Of a stretch of DNA of 64,000 nucleotides, positions 9,638 to 19,111 are shown in pieces. Every line of letters starts with the position of its first letter. The stretch's first letter is position 1. The stretch covers positions 32,449-96,448 of the forward strand of contig PXRJ01000007.1 in the NCBI GenBank assembly GCA_003021705.1. The letters run 5' to 3'. Both the position numbers and the translations under genes were made by a program. Below the pieces are notes generated by a model. That model searched no databases. It saw only the letters and a program-made list of their open reading frames with translations, and was not told where the DNA came from. The DNA comes from Halobacteriales archaeon QS_3_64_16 (lineage in GTDB: Archaea; Halobacteriota; Halobacteria; Halobacteriales; Halococcaceae).

Positions 9638-9851
9638 ATGCTTGCACTCGGTAAGTCGTGTGAACTGCCGTGATCGAGCCGATATCAATCTAGCTGCGAG
9701 AACGGGAGCCGAAACCCAGGGGTTCGATCCCTCTTCGACCCGCTGGTCTCGATAGCGATCGAGCCGGTACGCCCTGAGTCGCGCTCGGTTCGTCGGGAGC
9801 AGTTCCTCTTGCCATCGAAACGCTTAGTCCCGATCCGCCACTGTCCCGCCT

Positions 9852-10169
9852 ATGAGCGAGGAACGCACGAACGACGAGACCGTAGCCGGTAGGGACGAAG
9901 AAGGCGTCATGACCGCTGACGTTCGCCACGTCGCCGGCCTCGCGCGGGTCGACGTCGCTGAGGACGAAAGCGAGCGCTTCGCCGAGCAGTTCGTGGCGAT
10001 CCTCGAGTACTTCGAGACCCTAGACGAAGTGCCCGAAACCGACGCCGAGCCCGATCTCACGAACGTCCTGCGAGCCGACGAGGTCCGCGATGGATTGAGC
10101 CAGGAGGAAGCGCTCCGAAACGCCCCCGAGACCGAGGACGGCTACTTCAAAGGCCCGCGGGTGTCCTGA
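9852..10169 (+). CDS. gatC: Asp/Glu-tRNA amidotransferase subunit C
   Basis: A small subunit of the GatCAB complex, which converts Asp-tRNA(Asn) and/or Glu-tRNA(Gln) to the amide forms. The core [12 protein letters not shown] followed by [18 protein letters not shown] is the GatC signature. The end with [13 protein letters not shown] and DGYFKGPRV is the conserved tail that wraps GatA. About 19 residues precede the usual start, so an ATG at 9909 is an alternative. The stop overlaps the gatA start (TGATG), so the two genes are translationally coupled. gatB is not in this window. Confidence 0.92.
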   Translation: MSEERTNDETVAGRDEEGVMTADVRHVAGLARVDVAEDESERFAEQFVAILEYFETLDEVPETDAEPDLTNVLRADEVRDGLSQEEALRNAPETEDGYFKGPRVS

Positions 10170-11662
10170 TGGCGAGCGAGCACTCCAGCGCCGCGGCCGA
10201 CACCGATGGAGACCACACCGCTGAACCCGACGACGAGTGCGACGCCTTTCTCACCCGCGAGGTGATCGAGAACTCGGCTGACGGTCCGCTGTCGGGCCTC
10301 AGCGTCGCCCTAAAGGACAACATCTCGACCGAGGGGGTACGGACGACCTGCGGGTCGGCGATGCTTGCCGACTACGTCCCGCCGTACGACGCGACCGTTG
10401 TCGAGCGCTTACAGAACTCGGGTGCGACGATCGTTGGGAAGACCAACATGGACGAGTTCGGGATGGGTGGGACGACCGAGACCTCGCATTTCGGCCCCAC
10501 GGAGAACCCCCGTGCGCCGGGCCGGGTCGCCGGGGGGTCTTCCGGAGGGTCTGCGGCCGCGGTCGCCGCCGGCTTGGCGGACGTGGCCCTTGGCTCCGAT
10601 ACCGGTGGGTCGATCAGGAACCCAGCGGCCTTTTGTGGCGTCGTCGGCCTCAAACCCACGTATGGACTAGTCTCCCGGTACGGCCTGATCGCGTATGCGA
10701 ATAGCTTAGAGCAGATCGGCCCGATCGCGCCGACGGTCGAGGGTGTCGGAAGCGTCCTCGACACCATTGCGGGTCCGGACGATCGGGACGCGACCACGCG
10801 AGCGGCCGGCGAGTACCGTACTAGTGACGGCGGAGAGAACGGCGACAGCGCCGATGGTGCCGAGGCCGATGGCGAGCACGATCGCTCCTACGCCGCGGCG
10901 GCGACCGGCGACGTCGAGGGGACGACGATCGGCGTGCTTACCGACCTCCTCGAGGGAAGCGACGAGCAAGTAATCGCGGCCTTCGAGGACTCGATCGACG
11001 TCCTCGAAGCGCAGGGGGCGACGATCGAAGAAGTGCCCTTAGAATCGATCGAACACGCGCTGGCGGCCTACTACGTAATCGCAATGGGCGAGGCCTCTTC
11101 TAATCTCGCGCGCTTCGACGGCGTGCGCTACGGCCTCGGTGGGGCAGACATCGACGGAAGTGAGCGTAGCGATGGCGGGGACGACGGCGAGGCCGGCGAC
11201 TGGAACGAGGCCTACGCCCGCGTGCGCGAGGCGGGCTTCGGCGAGGAGGTAACACGCCGGGTACTCCTCGGGACATACGCGCTCTCGGCTGGCTATCACG
11301 ACGAGTACTACCAGAAGGCCCAGGACGCCCGCGCGTGGGTGAAACGCGACTTCGACGCCGCCCTCGAGGACGTAGATGTCTTAGCCTCGCCGACGATGCC
11401 CGTTCTTCCCCCCGAGATCGGCGAGCGGATCGACGATCCCCTTCAGCTCTATCTCATGGACGCCAATACCGTTCCAGTGAATCTCGCGAACCTGCCAGCG
11501 ATCTCCGTGCCGGCCGTCGGGACCCCTGGAAGCGACCACAACGGCGACGATACGAGCACCGACGCCGGTAACGAAGAGAAATCCCTGCCGGTCGGCGTGC
11601 AGTTCATCGGCGGAGCGTTCGACGAGCGCGCGATCCTCCGGGTCGGGAGCGCGTTGGCCTGA
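10169..11662 (+). CDS. gatA: Asp/Glu-tRNA amidotransferase subunit A
   Basis: The amidase subunit of GatCAB, which releases ammonia from glutamine for transamidation of misacylated tRNA. The Ser-cisSer-Lys triad is visible: K49 in ALKDNIS, and the Gly/Ser-rich amidase signature near residues 123-150 ([29 protein letters not shown]). At 497 residues it is longer than the usual GatA. The surplus is acidic inserts near residues 215-245, 325-340 and 452-470, which are typical halophilic loops. It overlaps gatC. Confidence 0.93.
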   Translation: MASEHSSAAADTDGDHTAEPDDECDAFLTREVIENSADGPLSGLSVALKDNISTEGVRTTCGSAMLADYVPPYDATVVERLQNSGATIVGKTNMDEFGMGGTTETSHFGPTENPRAPGRVAGGSSGGSAAAVAAGLADVALGSDTGGSIRNPAAFCGVVGLKPTYGLVSRYGLIAYANSLEQIGPIAPTVEGVGSVLDTIAGPDDRDATTRAAGEYRTSDGGENGDSADGAEADGEHDRSYAAAATGDVEGTTIGVLTDLLEGSDEQVIAAFEDSIDVLEAQGATIEEVPLESIEHALAAYYVIAMGEASSNLARFDGVRYGLGGADIDGSERSDGGDDGEAGDWNEAYARVREAGFGEEVTRRVLLGTYALSAGYHDEYYQKAQDARAWVKRDFDAALEDVDVLASPTMPVLPPEIGERIDDPLQLYLMDANTVPVNLANLPAISVPAVGTPGSDHNGDDTSTDAGNEEKSLPVGVQFIGGAFDERAILRVGSALA

Positions 11663-11685
11663 CCCGAACCGGTGTCGAGTTCGGC

Positions 11686-12051
11686 TCAGAGGTCGTTGTA
11701 CTCCTCGTATGCGAGGTTCATGATCCACTGCGAAAAGGAGTCACTTTGGGGGGTGATGTCGTCGCCGATGAACGGCGAGAGGGAGTTGCCGGCGAGCAAC
11801 AGCGAGAAATCCCGGTCGCGGGCGGGCGGGGTGATGTAGAAGGTGTTGTGGCCATTATAGACGGTGTCCTCGCGCTCGACGAAACCCTTCTCGACGAGCG
11901 ACTCGACGATCCGGCTGCCCTTCCTTGAGTTCACGTCGAGTTCCTTCCAGAAGTCGCTCTGGTGGATCCCACCGGACTCCCGGACGAGCGCGAGGCCAGC
12001 GCGCTCCTCCTCTGTGAGGTCCTCCTCGGCAAGTGCCGTGCTCATACCCAT
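11686..12051 (-). CDS. Winged-helix transcriptional regulator
   Basis: The product has about 121 residues. A MarR/DtxR-like winged helix covers residues 10-75: LTEEERAGLALVRES, then IHQSDFWKELDVNSRKGSRI as recognition helices, and LVEKGFVERE before the wing. The C-terminal third (LLLAGNSLSPFIGD, WIMNLAYEEYNDL) is a conserved haloarchaeal tail of unknown function. Start is ATG 12051 or 12045. An A/T-rich box (ataaaa, 12080-12086 region) about 27 bp upstream suggests a nearly leaderless transcript. The gene converges with gatA. Confidence 0.75.
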   Translation of the reverse strand: MGMSTALAEEDLTEEERAGLALVRESGGIHQSDFWKELDVNSRKGSRIVESLVEKGFVEREDTVYNGHNTFYITPPARDRDFSLLLAGNSLSPFIGDDITPQSDSFSQWIMNLAYEEYNDL

Positions 12052-12371
12052 ACGAGGCGTCGCCGCCAGTTTAAAGCTGCCTTTTATCCCCGTTCCCGCT
12101 CGCCGTATTGTGGTGTGGCCGTCGGCTTCGACCATTAGCGATAGCCACCGAACCCTCCGCTTCGTTCCCTGCGTAGCCTGCTCCTACGTCGTCGTTCCTA
12201 CAGCCGGTCTATCGGCGGTTCCGATTATCGGACCCGGCCCGAATCGGTCGCGTAGGCGTCCGCTACCGCGTACGTGTTATCACTCCACCGGCCGCGAACG
12301 ATAGGCAGTCCCCTTCGACTCGGATGTAGCCCAGGTTCGATCGCCTTCCTTCCGACTCGGTTCTGTCGGGA

Positions 12372-13997
12372 TCAGTCGCCGCCGACCTCTCGAAGCCACT
12401 CCCTCAACGCGACCCTATCGACCGTTCCCGAGTCCGTCCGTGGGAGCCTCTCGACGAACGTGATCGTCCGCGGGAGCTTGTAGTTCGCGAGGCGCTCGCG
12501 ACAGAACGCCTCGATCGCACCTTCCTCGACTGCGTTCGTTGCGTTCTCCGCGATCCCTGTATTTCCCTCGGCGACGAGGGCTGCCCCGACCTCCTGGCCC
12601 CACTCCTCGCTCGCCAGTCCCACGACCGCCGCCTCGCGGACGGTCGGATGCTCGCGGAGCACGTCGCTTACCTCCCGGGGATCGACGGTTTGCCCGCCGG
12701 TGAGGATCCGGTCGTCGAGCCGTCCCGTGACCCACACCCGACCGTCGCTATCGATGTAGCCGATATCCCCGGTGTGAAAGCCCGCCTCGGAGAACGCCTC
12801 TTCGGTCGCTCCGGGGTCGTCGTAGTACCTCGGGGTGACGGTCGGTCCGCTGACCACGAGCTCGCCCCGCTCGCTGGCCGCGAGGGACTTCCCGTTCCCG
12901 ACGACCCGCACCCGCGTTCCCAGCAGCGGCCGGCCGACAGTTCCGGGTTCCGAGAACGCTTCTTCCGGCCGGGCGGTCGCGACCTGCGAGGCCGTCTCGG
13001 TCATGCCGTAGGTCGGGTAGACCGGGACGGCCGCCGCCCGGCAGCGCTCGAGCAACTCCTGGGAGGCGGGCGCTCCCCCCAGGAGCACGCATCGCAGTGC
13101 GTCGGGGAACCCTCTCCGTTCCTTGTTCTCCTCGTCGTCCCCGCTCTCGACGATGTCTAACATCCGGGAAAGCATCGTCGGGACGAGCGAGACCAGCGTA
13201 CACTTCCGTTCGGAAAGCGTTCCGAGGGTCCTCCGGGCGTCGAATTCCTGCTGGAGGACGAGCGCGCTTCCGTACAGTACCGTGCGGTAGATCGGCGCGA
13301 GCCCGCCCATCCCGCTCGGCGAGAGCGCTAGCAGCCACCGATCGTCGGGCAGCGTCCCCAGCCGCGAAGCCGAGCCGGCCGCGCTCGCGAGCACGTTACC
13401 CGCGGTCAGTACCACGGCCTTCGGACGCCCGGTCGTCCCGGAAGTAAACAACAGTACCAGTGGCTCCTCGAACCCGACCGACTCGCTCTCGACCGACCCG
13501 CTTCCGATCGCCTCTCTTCCGGCGCTCGTCGCGCCGTTACCGGTTCGTCCGTCCCTCTCGGTCGGATCGCTCTTCTGGCGCTCGAGCGCGTCCCTTCCCA
13601 TCCCCTCGAGTCCATCGACCGGGACGACCTGGGTATCATGACTAACTTCCTCGGTCCCGCTCGCGGCTGCTTCGGCGCTGTTGCCGTAGACGAGCACCTC
13701 ACAGTCGGCTCGCTGTACCCGCGTTTCGATTTCGCCCGCGGTCAGCCGGGGCGAGAGGGGAACCAGTACTCCCCCGCGGCGCATAACTGCGTGGACGAGC
13801 GCGACGGTTCTCGGCTCGACCCCGAGAACGATTCCGACGTGATCGCCCCGGCCGATCCCGACTCTCGCCAGTCCCGCCGCCAGAGTCTCCGCATGCTCGT
13901 CGAGATCGGCGTAGCTCAGGCGCTCGCCCGAGTCCGCCTCGATCAGTGCCGTCGCCTCGGGCGAGACACGAACGCGATCGGCCAGCCAATCAGCCAT
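12372..13997 (-). CDS. menE: o-Succinylbenzoate-CoA ligase
   Basis: An acyl-adenylate-forming ligase that activates o-succinylbenzoate with CoA in menaquinone synthesis. It shows the AMP-binding P-loop (LLFTSGTTGRPKAVVL), the YPTYGMTETASQV motif, the hinge TGDIGYIDSDGRVWVTGRLD, and the C-terminal catalytic lysine region (RLPRTDSGTVDRVALREWL). The 541-residue length is normal plus an acidic insert. ATG 13997 (ADWLADRV) is where homology begins. Assignment to MenE rather than another acyl-CoA ligase rests on the menC and menA genes upstream on the same strand. Confidence 0.85.
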   Translation of the reverse strand: MADWLADRVRVSPEATALIEADSGERLSYADLDEHAETLAAGLARVGIGRGDHVGIVLGVEPRTVALVHAVMRRGGVLVPLSPRLTAGEIETRVQRADCEVLVYGNSAEAAASGTEEVSHDTQVVPVDGLEGMGRDALERQKSDPTERDGRTGNGATSAGREAIGSGSVESESVGFEEPLVLLFTSGTTGRPKAVVLTAGNVLASAAGSASRLGTLPDDRWLLALSPSGMGGLAPIYRTVLYGSALVLQQEFDARRTLGTLSERKCTLVSLVPTMLSRMLDIVESGDDEENKERRGFPDALRCVLLGGAPASQELLERCRAAAVPVYPTYGMTETASQVATARPEEAFSEPGTVGRPLLGTRVRVVGNGKSLAASERGELVVSGPTVTPRYYDDPGATEEAFSEAGFHTGDIGYIDSDGRVWVTGRLDDRILTGGQTVDPREVSDVLREHPTVREAAVVGLASEEWGQEVGAALVAEGNTGIAENATNAVEEGAIEAFCRERLANYKLPRTITFVERLPRTDSGTVDRVALREWLREVGGD

Positions 13998-14490
13998 TGC
14001 TCGCCGAAAGTCCTCGAAGTCATTGACCGTTTCTACGCCCTCCCTTTTCCCGGTCAATCCCTCCGTAGCCGAGCGAAGCGCCCGCCTGGACGCGACGCAG
14101 ACGGCCCTCGACACGCGCTCGCCGCAATAGTCCCTCCCGCATCGCTCCCGAACGGAGGACGTCCATCCCGTCGAGAGCGGCACGTGCCTACTTTGATACT
14201 TGGGATTATAGAGTGTATATAACTAATCGCCGATACTACGATGGTCGGGTAGATGCCCGTATGATAGCCGACACAGGACACAGCACCCTAGCACCGTGGC
14301 GGGAGGGGGCCTCTCGATGCGATCGGATACGGGACCAAAGGGGACACACGCTGGCGGCACGCTTGAGATGGCGGCGACGAATCGACACCCGATCACGACT
14401 GTACGGCGCGCGAGCCCCGTGCGGGGCTGCCGGTCGAGTCTCTGAGAAGACGGCGGCGGGTCCGTGGCGCTCGTCGGGAGTGCCGGCGCG
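13998..14490. other. Gene-free stretch of about 490 bp with AT-rich promoter-like patch
   Basis: Between menE and the HalOD1 gene there is no convincing reading frame; those present are Arg/Pro-rich shadows. The patch 14192-14226 (ttgatacttgggattataga, then gtgtatataactaatcg) is AT-rich and contains TATA-like boxes readable on both strands. It lies about 190 bp before menE and about 265 bp before the HalOD1 gene, so which gene it serves is unclear. Confidence 0.5.
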
Positions 14491-14811
14491 ATGAACGAGA
14501 CCAACCCCCAGGAGCGGGCCGGGGCCGGTCGCGAGATCCACCGCGCACACCACGATATCGACGGCCGGGAGCCGATCACGGTCACGATCATCAAGGCGAT
14601 CGCCTGTGCGACCGATCAGGATCCGCTCGAACTACCGCCGCTCCGTGAGGCCGTCCGTCTCGATCTCGACGCGCTCGACGATCTGTTCGTCCACGGCCCC
14701 GAGGGCCATCCGTCCCCCGAGACCCGCCTGCGCTTCCAGTACGTCGGCCACGTCGTGTTGATCTACGGTGACGGCCGCGTGAGCGTTCGTCGGCCACCTG
14801 GCCAGGAGTAG
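14491..14811 (+). CDS. HalOD1 output-domain protein
   Basis: A 106-residue protein made of one HalOD1 domain, a haloarchaeal output module of unknown molecular role. Visible family features are PITVTIIKAIACATDQDPLE, the LREAVRLDLDALDDLF helix, and the closing beta-strand pair FQYVGHVVLIYGDGRVSV. There is no signal peptide or membrane segment. ATG 14491 is the natural start. It converges with menC, the ends being only about 25 bp apart. Confidence 0.8.
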   Translation: MNETNPQERAGAGREIHRAHHDIDGREPITVTIIKAIACATDQDPLELPPLREAVRLDLDALDDLFVHGPEGHPSPETRLRFQYVGHVVLIYGDGRVSVRRPPGQE

Positions 14812-14836
14812 CCCTGTCCGGTCGCCGAGGAACTGA

Positions 14837-15906
14837 TCAGTCAGTAGGTCCGTCGAGTGCTTCTCGCGTGAGTTCTGTCTCGATCGTTCCGGGCGACTGG
14901 GGAACCCGGGCGTAACCGTTCGTTATCGGCGCTGGGTCGCTCCCTACTAGATCCGAATCGAGCAGCGAGGCGGTCGCGAGCCCGGATGGAGAAATCGGCG
15001 CGAGGCTCGCGGCGAGATGGGTCGCGCCCGCCCGCGCGATCGCCCCGTCGATCGTCGTCGTCACTACTGGCTCGACGCCCAGATCAGGACATCGGTCGCC
15101 CCCGCTTCGAGTACCGTCTCGGGGGCGTACTCCGCGAGCGACTCGTCGAGGGCGATCCCTACGGTACTACCACCATCATTACCACTACCCTTTCTCTCGC
15201 GGAGCGCGGCGTGACCCGCGAGATCGTTCGCCGACAGCGGTTGTTCGACGTACGCGAGCCGATCGCCGAGGATCTCTTCGAAGGCCGTGAGCGCCCGTCG
15301 TGCCTCCTCCTGTGACCACGCCCCGTTCGCGTCCGCACGGATCTCGATGTCGTCTCCTTCCCCTACTTCCTCGCCGATCGCCCGTAGCCGCGCGACGTCC
15401 GCCTCGACCGTCCGGGCTCCGACCTTTACTTTGAGGCAACGAAACCCCTCGGCGAGCGCGCTCGCGGCCGCGCTTTCGGCCTCCTTGGGCGACCCGTCGC
15501 CGATCGTCGTGTTGACCGGCACGCGATCGATCTCTCGATCCCCGCCGAGATATCGGTAGAGCGGCTGCCCTGCTTCTCGTGCCCCGAGATCCGCGAGCGC
15601 GGCCGTGAGTCCGTGGCGGGCGGCGGGCGTCTCGATGGCGTCGAGCGTGTCGAGCGCTGCCCGCTTCCCTGCTCGCCGATCGGCATTCGTCGCTTCGTCT
15701 CGATACGCGTCGATCGCTTCCTCCAGTGCTCGTTCACACGTTTCGAGCGATTCCGTCCAACCGGGCAGCGGTGTCGCTTCCCCGATGCCGAGCGTGTTCT
15801 CACCTTCGATGGCAACGAGAAATCCCTCGCGCGCCTCGATCGTTCCGCGGGCTGTTTCGAGGGGGCGAGCGAGCGCCAGCGAGAACGGGGTGATTTCGAT
15901 CGACAT
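14837..15906 (-). pseudogene. menC: o-Succinylbenzoate synthase gene with internal deletion and frameshift
   Basis: The first 260 or so residues are a normal enolase-superfamily MenC: KVKVGA with the first catalytic Lys, IRADANGAW with a metal Asp, and YVEQPL. After GATDVLI (codon at 15082-15084) the frame reads WASSQ and stops at 15064. The missing C-terminal part resumes one frame over at 15079, as GVEPVVTTTIDGAIARAG, and ends at 14837. Family members have about 22-25 residues between these points, including the LKPxxxGG segment with the second catalytic Lys. A deletion that is not a multiple of three has therefore removed it. The product cannot be an active synthase unless this is a sequence error. 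Confidence 0.85.
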
Positions 15907-15909
15907 AGT

Positions 15910-16848
15910 TTACACCGCCAGTCCAACGGAGAACAGTACGGCATAGCCCGCGAGCAGCTTGCCAACCCGTTCGAGCGCCGGATTGAGCGCTTCGCCGCTC
16001 GTCTCGGTCAGAACGGTTCGGGAGACACCAATCGCGTAGGGAAGCGTGACAGTCGGGAAAAGTACCCCGATCCCGAAGCGCGGATCGGCGAGCAGGACGA
16101 CGGGGATCACGTAGGCCATCCCGACCAGCGCCAGGAACTCGATACGGCTCCAGGTATAGCCCACGAGCACCGCGAGCGTGCGCTTGCCTGCCTGTCGGTC
16201 GGTCCCTAAGTCCCGTACGTTGTTCACGACGAGGATGCAGGTACTCAGCCCCGCGATCGGGAGGCTCGCGACGATCGCTGCGAGCGGCAACGTTCCGGGC
16301 GGGAGCCAGAGCGGGACCGCCCCGGCGTTTGCGAGCGCCGCCGCCTGTACGTAGTAGGTCCCGCTCACGGCGACCAGGCCGAAAAAGACGAAGACGAAGA
16401 GATCGCCTAACCCGTAGTAACCGAAGGGATAGGGCCCGCCGGTATACGCAAGACCGCTGAGAACGCTCGCGAGCCCTACCAGGAGGATCGGGACGCCGCC
16501 GACGGACACCAGATAGGTTCCGATACCGATCGCGAGCGCGAAAGTAGCGTACATCGCCCGCTTGACTGCCTCAGGGGCGATCAGCCCGCCGGCGGTCACC
16601 CGGGTGAACCCCTCGCGCTTCTCGGTGTCGGTCCCTCGGACGGCGTCGTAGTAGTCGTTCGCGAAGTTCGTCCCGATCTGGATGCACAAGGCTCCCAGTA
16701 GCGCTGCGAGCGCCGGCAGGGGCGCGAGTGCGTCGAAGCCGATCGCGAGGCCGACGCCGACGATCACCGGCGCGCCACCGGCCGGTAAGGTCTGGGGCCG
16801 GGCGGCCATCACCCAGGCCCGCCGGCGCGAGACCTCTTGTGTACTCAT
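15910..16848 (-). CDS. menA: 1,4-dihydroxy-2-naphthoate polyprenyltransferase
   Basis: An integral membrane UbiA-family enzyme that attaches the prenyl chain to DHNA, the last-but-one step to menaquinone. The first Asp-rich motif NDYYDAVRGTDTEKR binds prenyl diphosphate through Mg; the second is NNVRDLGTDRQAGKRTLAV. About eight hydrophobic helices are present across 312 residues. ATG 16848 (MSTQEVSRRRAWVMAARPQT) is chosen over 16878 because it precedes the conserved RPQTLPA. It is followed after 3 bp by menC on the same strand, so they form one operon. Confidence 0.92.
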   Translation of the reverse strand: MSTQEVSRRRAWVMAARPQTLPAGGAPVIVGVGLAIGFDALAPLPALAALLGALCIQIGTNFANDYYDAVRGTDTEKREGFTRVTAGGLIAPEAVKRAMYATFALAIGIGTYLVSVGGVPILLVGLASVLSGLAYTGGPYPFGYYGLGDLFVFVFFGLVAVSGTYYVQAAALANAGAVPLWLPPGTLPLAAIVASLPIAGLSTCILVVNNVRDLGTDRQAGKRTLAVLVGYTWSRIEFLALVGMAYVIPVVLLADPRFGIGVLFPTVTLPYAIGVSRTVLTETSGEALNPALERVGKLLAGYAVLFSVGLAV

Positions 16849-16938
16849 TGTCGGGTAGTAGAGGTCCGGTAGCGTCAACCTTCGGATACGAGCCCGGACC
16901 GGATGATCCTGGGGGGTTCCGGTTGTGAGGACGACTGC

Positions 16939-17637
16939 TTACCAGTCGATGACTTCTCGGTCGCGCCAGAACCGACCGCCGGGGCTCCCGGGTGCGAAGC
17001 GAGCGAGCCAGATCGGCGTGTCCGCTCCCTCGGCGGGGCTTCTGGGTGCTTCCGTGCCGCCCATGTCGGTGCTGACCCACCCCGGCGACGCGGCGTTGGC
17101 GACCAGCCCTCGATCGCCGTACTCACCCTGCAAATAGACGGTCAGCCCGTTGAGACCGGCCTTCGAGATCCGGTAGGCCGGTGACCCACCGCCCATTGCC
17201 TCGGTCAGCGCGCCCATCCCGCTCGATACGTTCACCACGCGGCCCCCCTCTCGTTCTAATAGCAAAGGCAGGGCGGCTCTCGCCAGTAGCACCGATCCCC
17301 GGAGGTTCGTCTCGAGCGTCGCGTCGATACTCTCGACCGACGCCTCGTCGAGCGAATCGCTCGGTCCACCGATGCCGGCGTTATTGACCAGCACGTCGAG
17401 CCGACCGGTTTCCTCCCTAATGCGGTCGATCGCCGCTTCGATACCCTCCTGGTCGGTCACGTCGAGTTCGATCGGCCGCCACTCCTCGGCCGCGAGGTCG
17501 CTCCTATCGCGAGCGCCGGCGTACACGGTCGCGCCGCGGTCGGCGAGCCCGCTCGCGATCTCCCGCCCGATACCGAGGGTCGCGCCCGTCACGAGCGCGA
17601 CCTGTCCGGCGAGGTCGTCGTAGAGGTCCGGGTCCAT
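16939..17637 (-). CDS. Short-chain dehydrogenase/reductase
   Basis: A classical SDR of 232 residues. The Rossmann cofactor motif is TGATLGIG near residue 18, followed by NNAGIGG near 87, the catalytic Ser in NVSSGMG, and the YRISK Tyr/Lys pair. The end after SPGWVSTDMGG is short. Acid after strand 2 is absent (AGARDRS), which leans towards NADP. The substrate cannot be inferred. It lies 90 bp upstream of menA on the same strand, but membership of the menaquinone operon is not shown. Confidence 0.85.
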   Translation of the reverse strand: MDPDLYDDLAGQVALVTGATLGIGREIASGLADRGATVYAGARDRSDLAAEEWRPIELDVTDQEGIEAAIDRIREETGRLDVLVNNAGIGGPSDSLDEASVESIDATLETNLRGSVLLARAALPLLLEREGGRVVNVSSGMGALTEAMGGGSPAYRISKAGLNGLTVYLQGEYGDRGLVANAASPGWVSTDMGGTEAPRSPAEGADTPIWLARFAPGSPGGRFWRDREVIDW

Positions 17638-17709
17638 GCATTCGAGAGGGTAGCCAGTGACAAAAGGCGTCGTATAAGAGCTAATCGGTAGCGCGTGTCG
17701 CGATGGTGG

Positions 17710-18324
17710 CTACGACGGGTCGTCGGTATGGTCCCGCCGCATCGCGATCTCGAACCACGGGCAGAGTCGCAGTTGCCGGTAGCGTTTCGGGTGTTCGTAC
17801 AGATCCTCGTAGGAGACCCACAACAGCCCGGCGACCTCCGCGGGATCGGGATCCGTACTGATATCAGACAACGTGAGTTCGAGCACCGTACAGACCTCGT
17901 ACTCGAGACCTTCGTCGAGATAGAAGCGCTTGTACTCGAAGACGTCCGTCTCACGCAGGTCGTCGTACTGATCAGGCGTGATGCCGAGTTCCTCTTCCAG
18001 TCGTTGGCGCGTGGCGTCCACCTGGCTCTGACCGGGTGCGGGATGGGAGGCGACGGTGCCGTCCCAATGGGTGTCCCACAGTCGCTTCTCGGGGCTGCGG
18101 CGGGCGAGTAGGATTCGTCCCTCCTCGTCGTAGACGAGGACGGTAAAGGCCCGATGGCGAACCCCCTCGCCGGTGTGGGCGTCGAGGCGATCGACGAGTC
18201 CCTGCTCTCGGTCCTCGCTATCGACGGCGACGACCTGCTCGCGGCTCCCTTCGGGTTCCGTCCCGCCGGTCACCGTCCCCTCGACGTCCTCGGAGCTGTC
18301 CCTCCCTGTGTCCGGTGTGCTCAT
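17710..18324 (-). CDS. Type I isopentenyl-diphosphate isomerase-like Nudix protein
   Basis: The 204-residue protein has the Idi type I layout: RHRAFTVLVYDEEGRILLAR, then ATRQRLEEELGI as the Nudix-like metal region, and the YEVC strand with its Glu. The active-site cysteine strand, VCGHP in bacterial Idi, reads VASHP here, so the catalytic Cys is replaced by Ala. It may be an isoprenoid Nudix enzyme with altered chemistry rather than a true isomerase. ATG 18324 (MSTPDTG) is preferred to 18378. An acidic N-terminal tail of about 35 residues precedes the domain. Confidence 0.7.
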   Translation of the reverse strand: MSTPDTGRDSSEDVEGTVTGGTEPEGSREQVVAVDSEDREQGLVDRLDAHTGEGVRHRAFTVLVYDEEGRILLARRSPEKRLWDTHWDGTVASHPAPGQSQVDATRQRLEEELGITPDQYDDLRETDVFEYKRFYLDEGLEYEVCTVLELTLSDISTDPDPAEVAGLLWVSYEDLYEHPKRYRQLRLCPWFEIAMRRDHTDDPS

Positions 18325-18443
18325 GGGCGGTACTCGTAGAGCCCGGTGAAACCCCCTTCGACTCTCGGCGAGGCACACCGCTCGATATCAGTACGTGGAT
18401 CAGGCGAGTTAAAGACCCGACGACAGCCGGGCGAATCGGACAC

Positions 18444-18914
18444 CTATAGCCGGTCGCTGAGGCCGGCGTACACCCCGGCCAGCACGACCCCATACACCAG
18501 GTGTCCGACGAGGCTGCTCATCCCGACGTTCGGAAGCGGCGGGGCTTGGGGAAAGCCGACGACGCGCAACCAGATCGGCAGCAGCACCCACGCCAATGCG
18601 ACCGTCGTGACGACGCCGGCTCCGAGCGTCGCACCGATTCCGTCGACGTATCCTCCGAGTGGCGGTCGGGAGACGAGCGCGGCGAAGACGACCCCGAGTA
18701 CCGCGCCGTGAAACAGGTGGACCGCCCACCCGATCGCGAGCGACGGGCCGAGCGTATAGAGCGCCGGGAACGCACCCGCGATGGTTTCCGCGCTCCCCAG
18801 CGCCATCTGGAGGCCGCCGAGCGCGATCGTCCCGACGATCCCGGCGATCGCCGCGGCGACCCAGTTTTCCTGACTCGTCGTAGCGCCCGTACGGGCAGTC
18901 GATTCGGTCGACAC
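18444..18914 (-). CDS. Four-helix membrane protein of unknown function
   Basis: From a GTG at 18914 the product has 156 residues. It has four membrane segments: ENWVAAAIAGIVGTIALGG, PSLAIGWAVHLFHGAVLGVV, TLGAGVVTTVALAWVLLPIW and LVGHLVYGVVLAGVYAGL. His residues at HLFHG and GHLVYG and the GFPQAPPLPNVG loop are distinctive. It resembles small haloarchaeal membrane proteins of the DUF6789 kind, a tentative match. The 65 codons upstream of the GTG are Arg-rich and lack haloarchaeal composition, so they were left out. Confidence 0.7.
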   Translation of the reverse strand: MSTESTARTGATTSQENWVAAAIAGIVGTIALGGLQMALGSAETIAGAFPALYTLGPSLAIGWAVHLFHGAVLGVVFAALVSRPPLGGYVDGIGATLGAGVVTTVALAWVLLPIWLRVVGFPQAPPLPNVGMSSLVGHLVYGVVLAGVYAGLSDRL

Positions 18915-19111
18915 GAACCACCGTAGCGTCGATCGGCGTAAATAGACACTGCGGCCGTGTACCTGCCGCGCCAAGCGTTGCGGCCCGTTCGAAACCGGCT
19001 CGCTCCCGCGTGCTCGGGGCGCTCGAAGCGACCGGTACAGTTCGTGCGAGACGACGATCGCCGACCGGGTTCCGGCGAATCGGACCGGCTCGTCGAGTCG
19101 ACCTCCCATGT

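Noticed and set aside
9717-9750. tRNA T-arm-like sequence (aggggttcgatccct)
   Set aside because: The arm is present, but no acceptor, D-arm or anticodon arm pairs with it in the 60-70 bases upstream. It is treated as chance.
14213-14494. Possible 93-residue gene before HalOD1
   Set aside because: Arg/Ala-rich, no family likeness, no ribosome site, composition unlike other proteins here.
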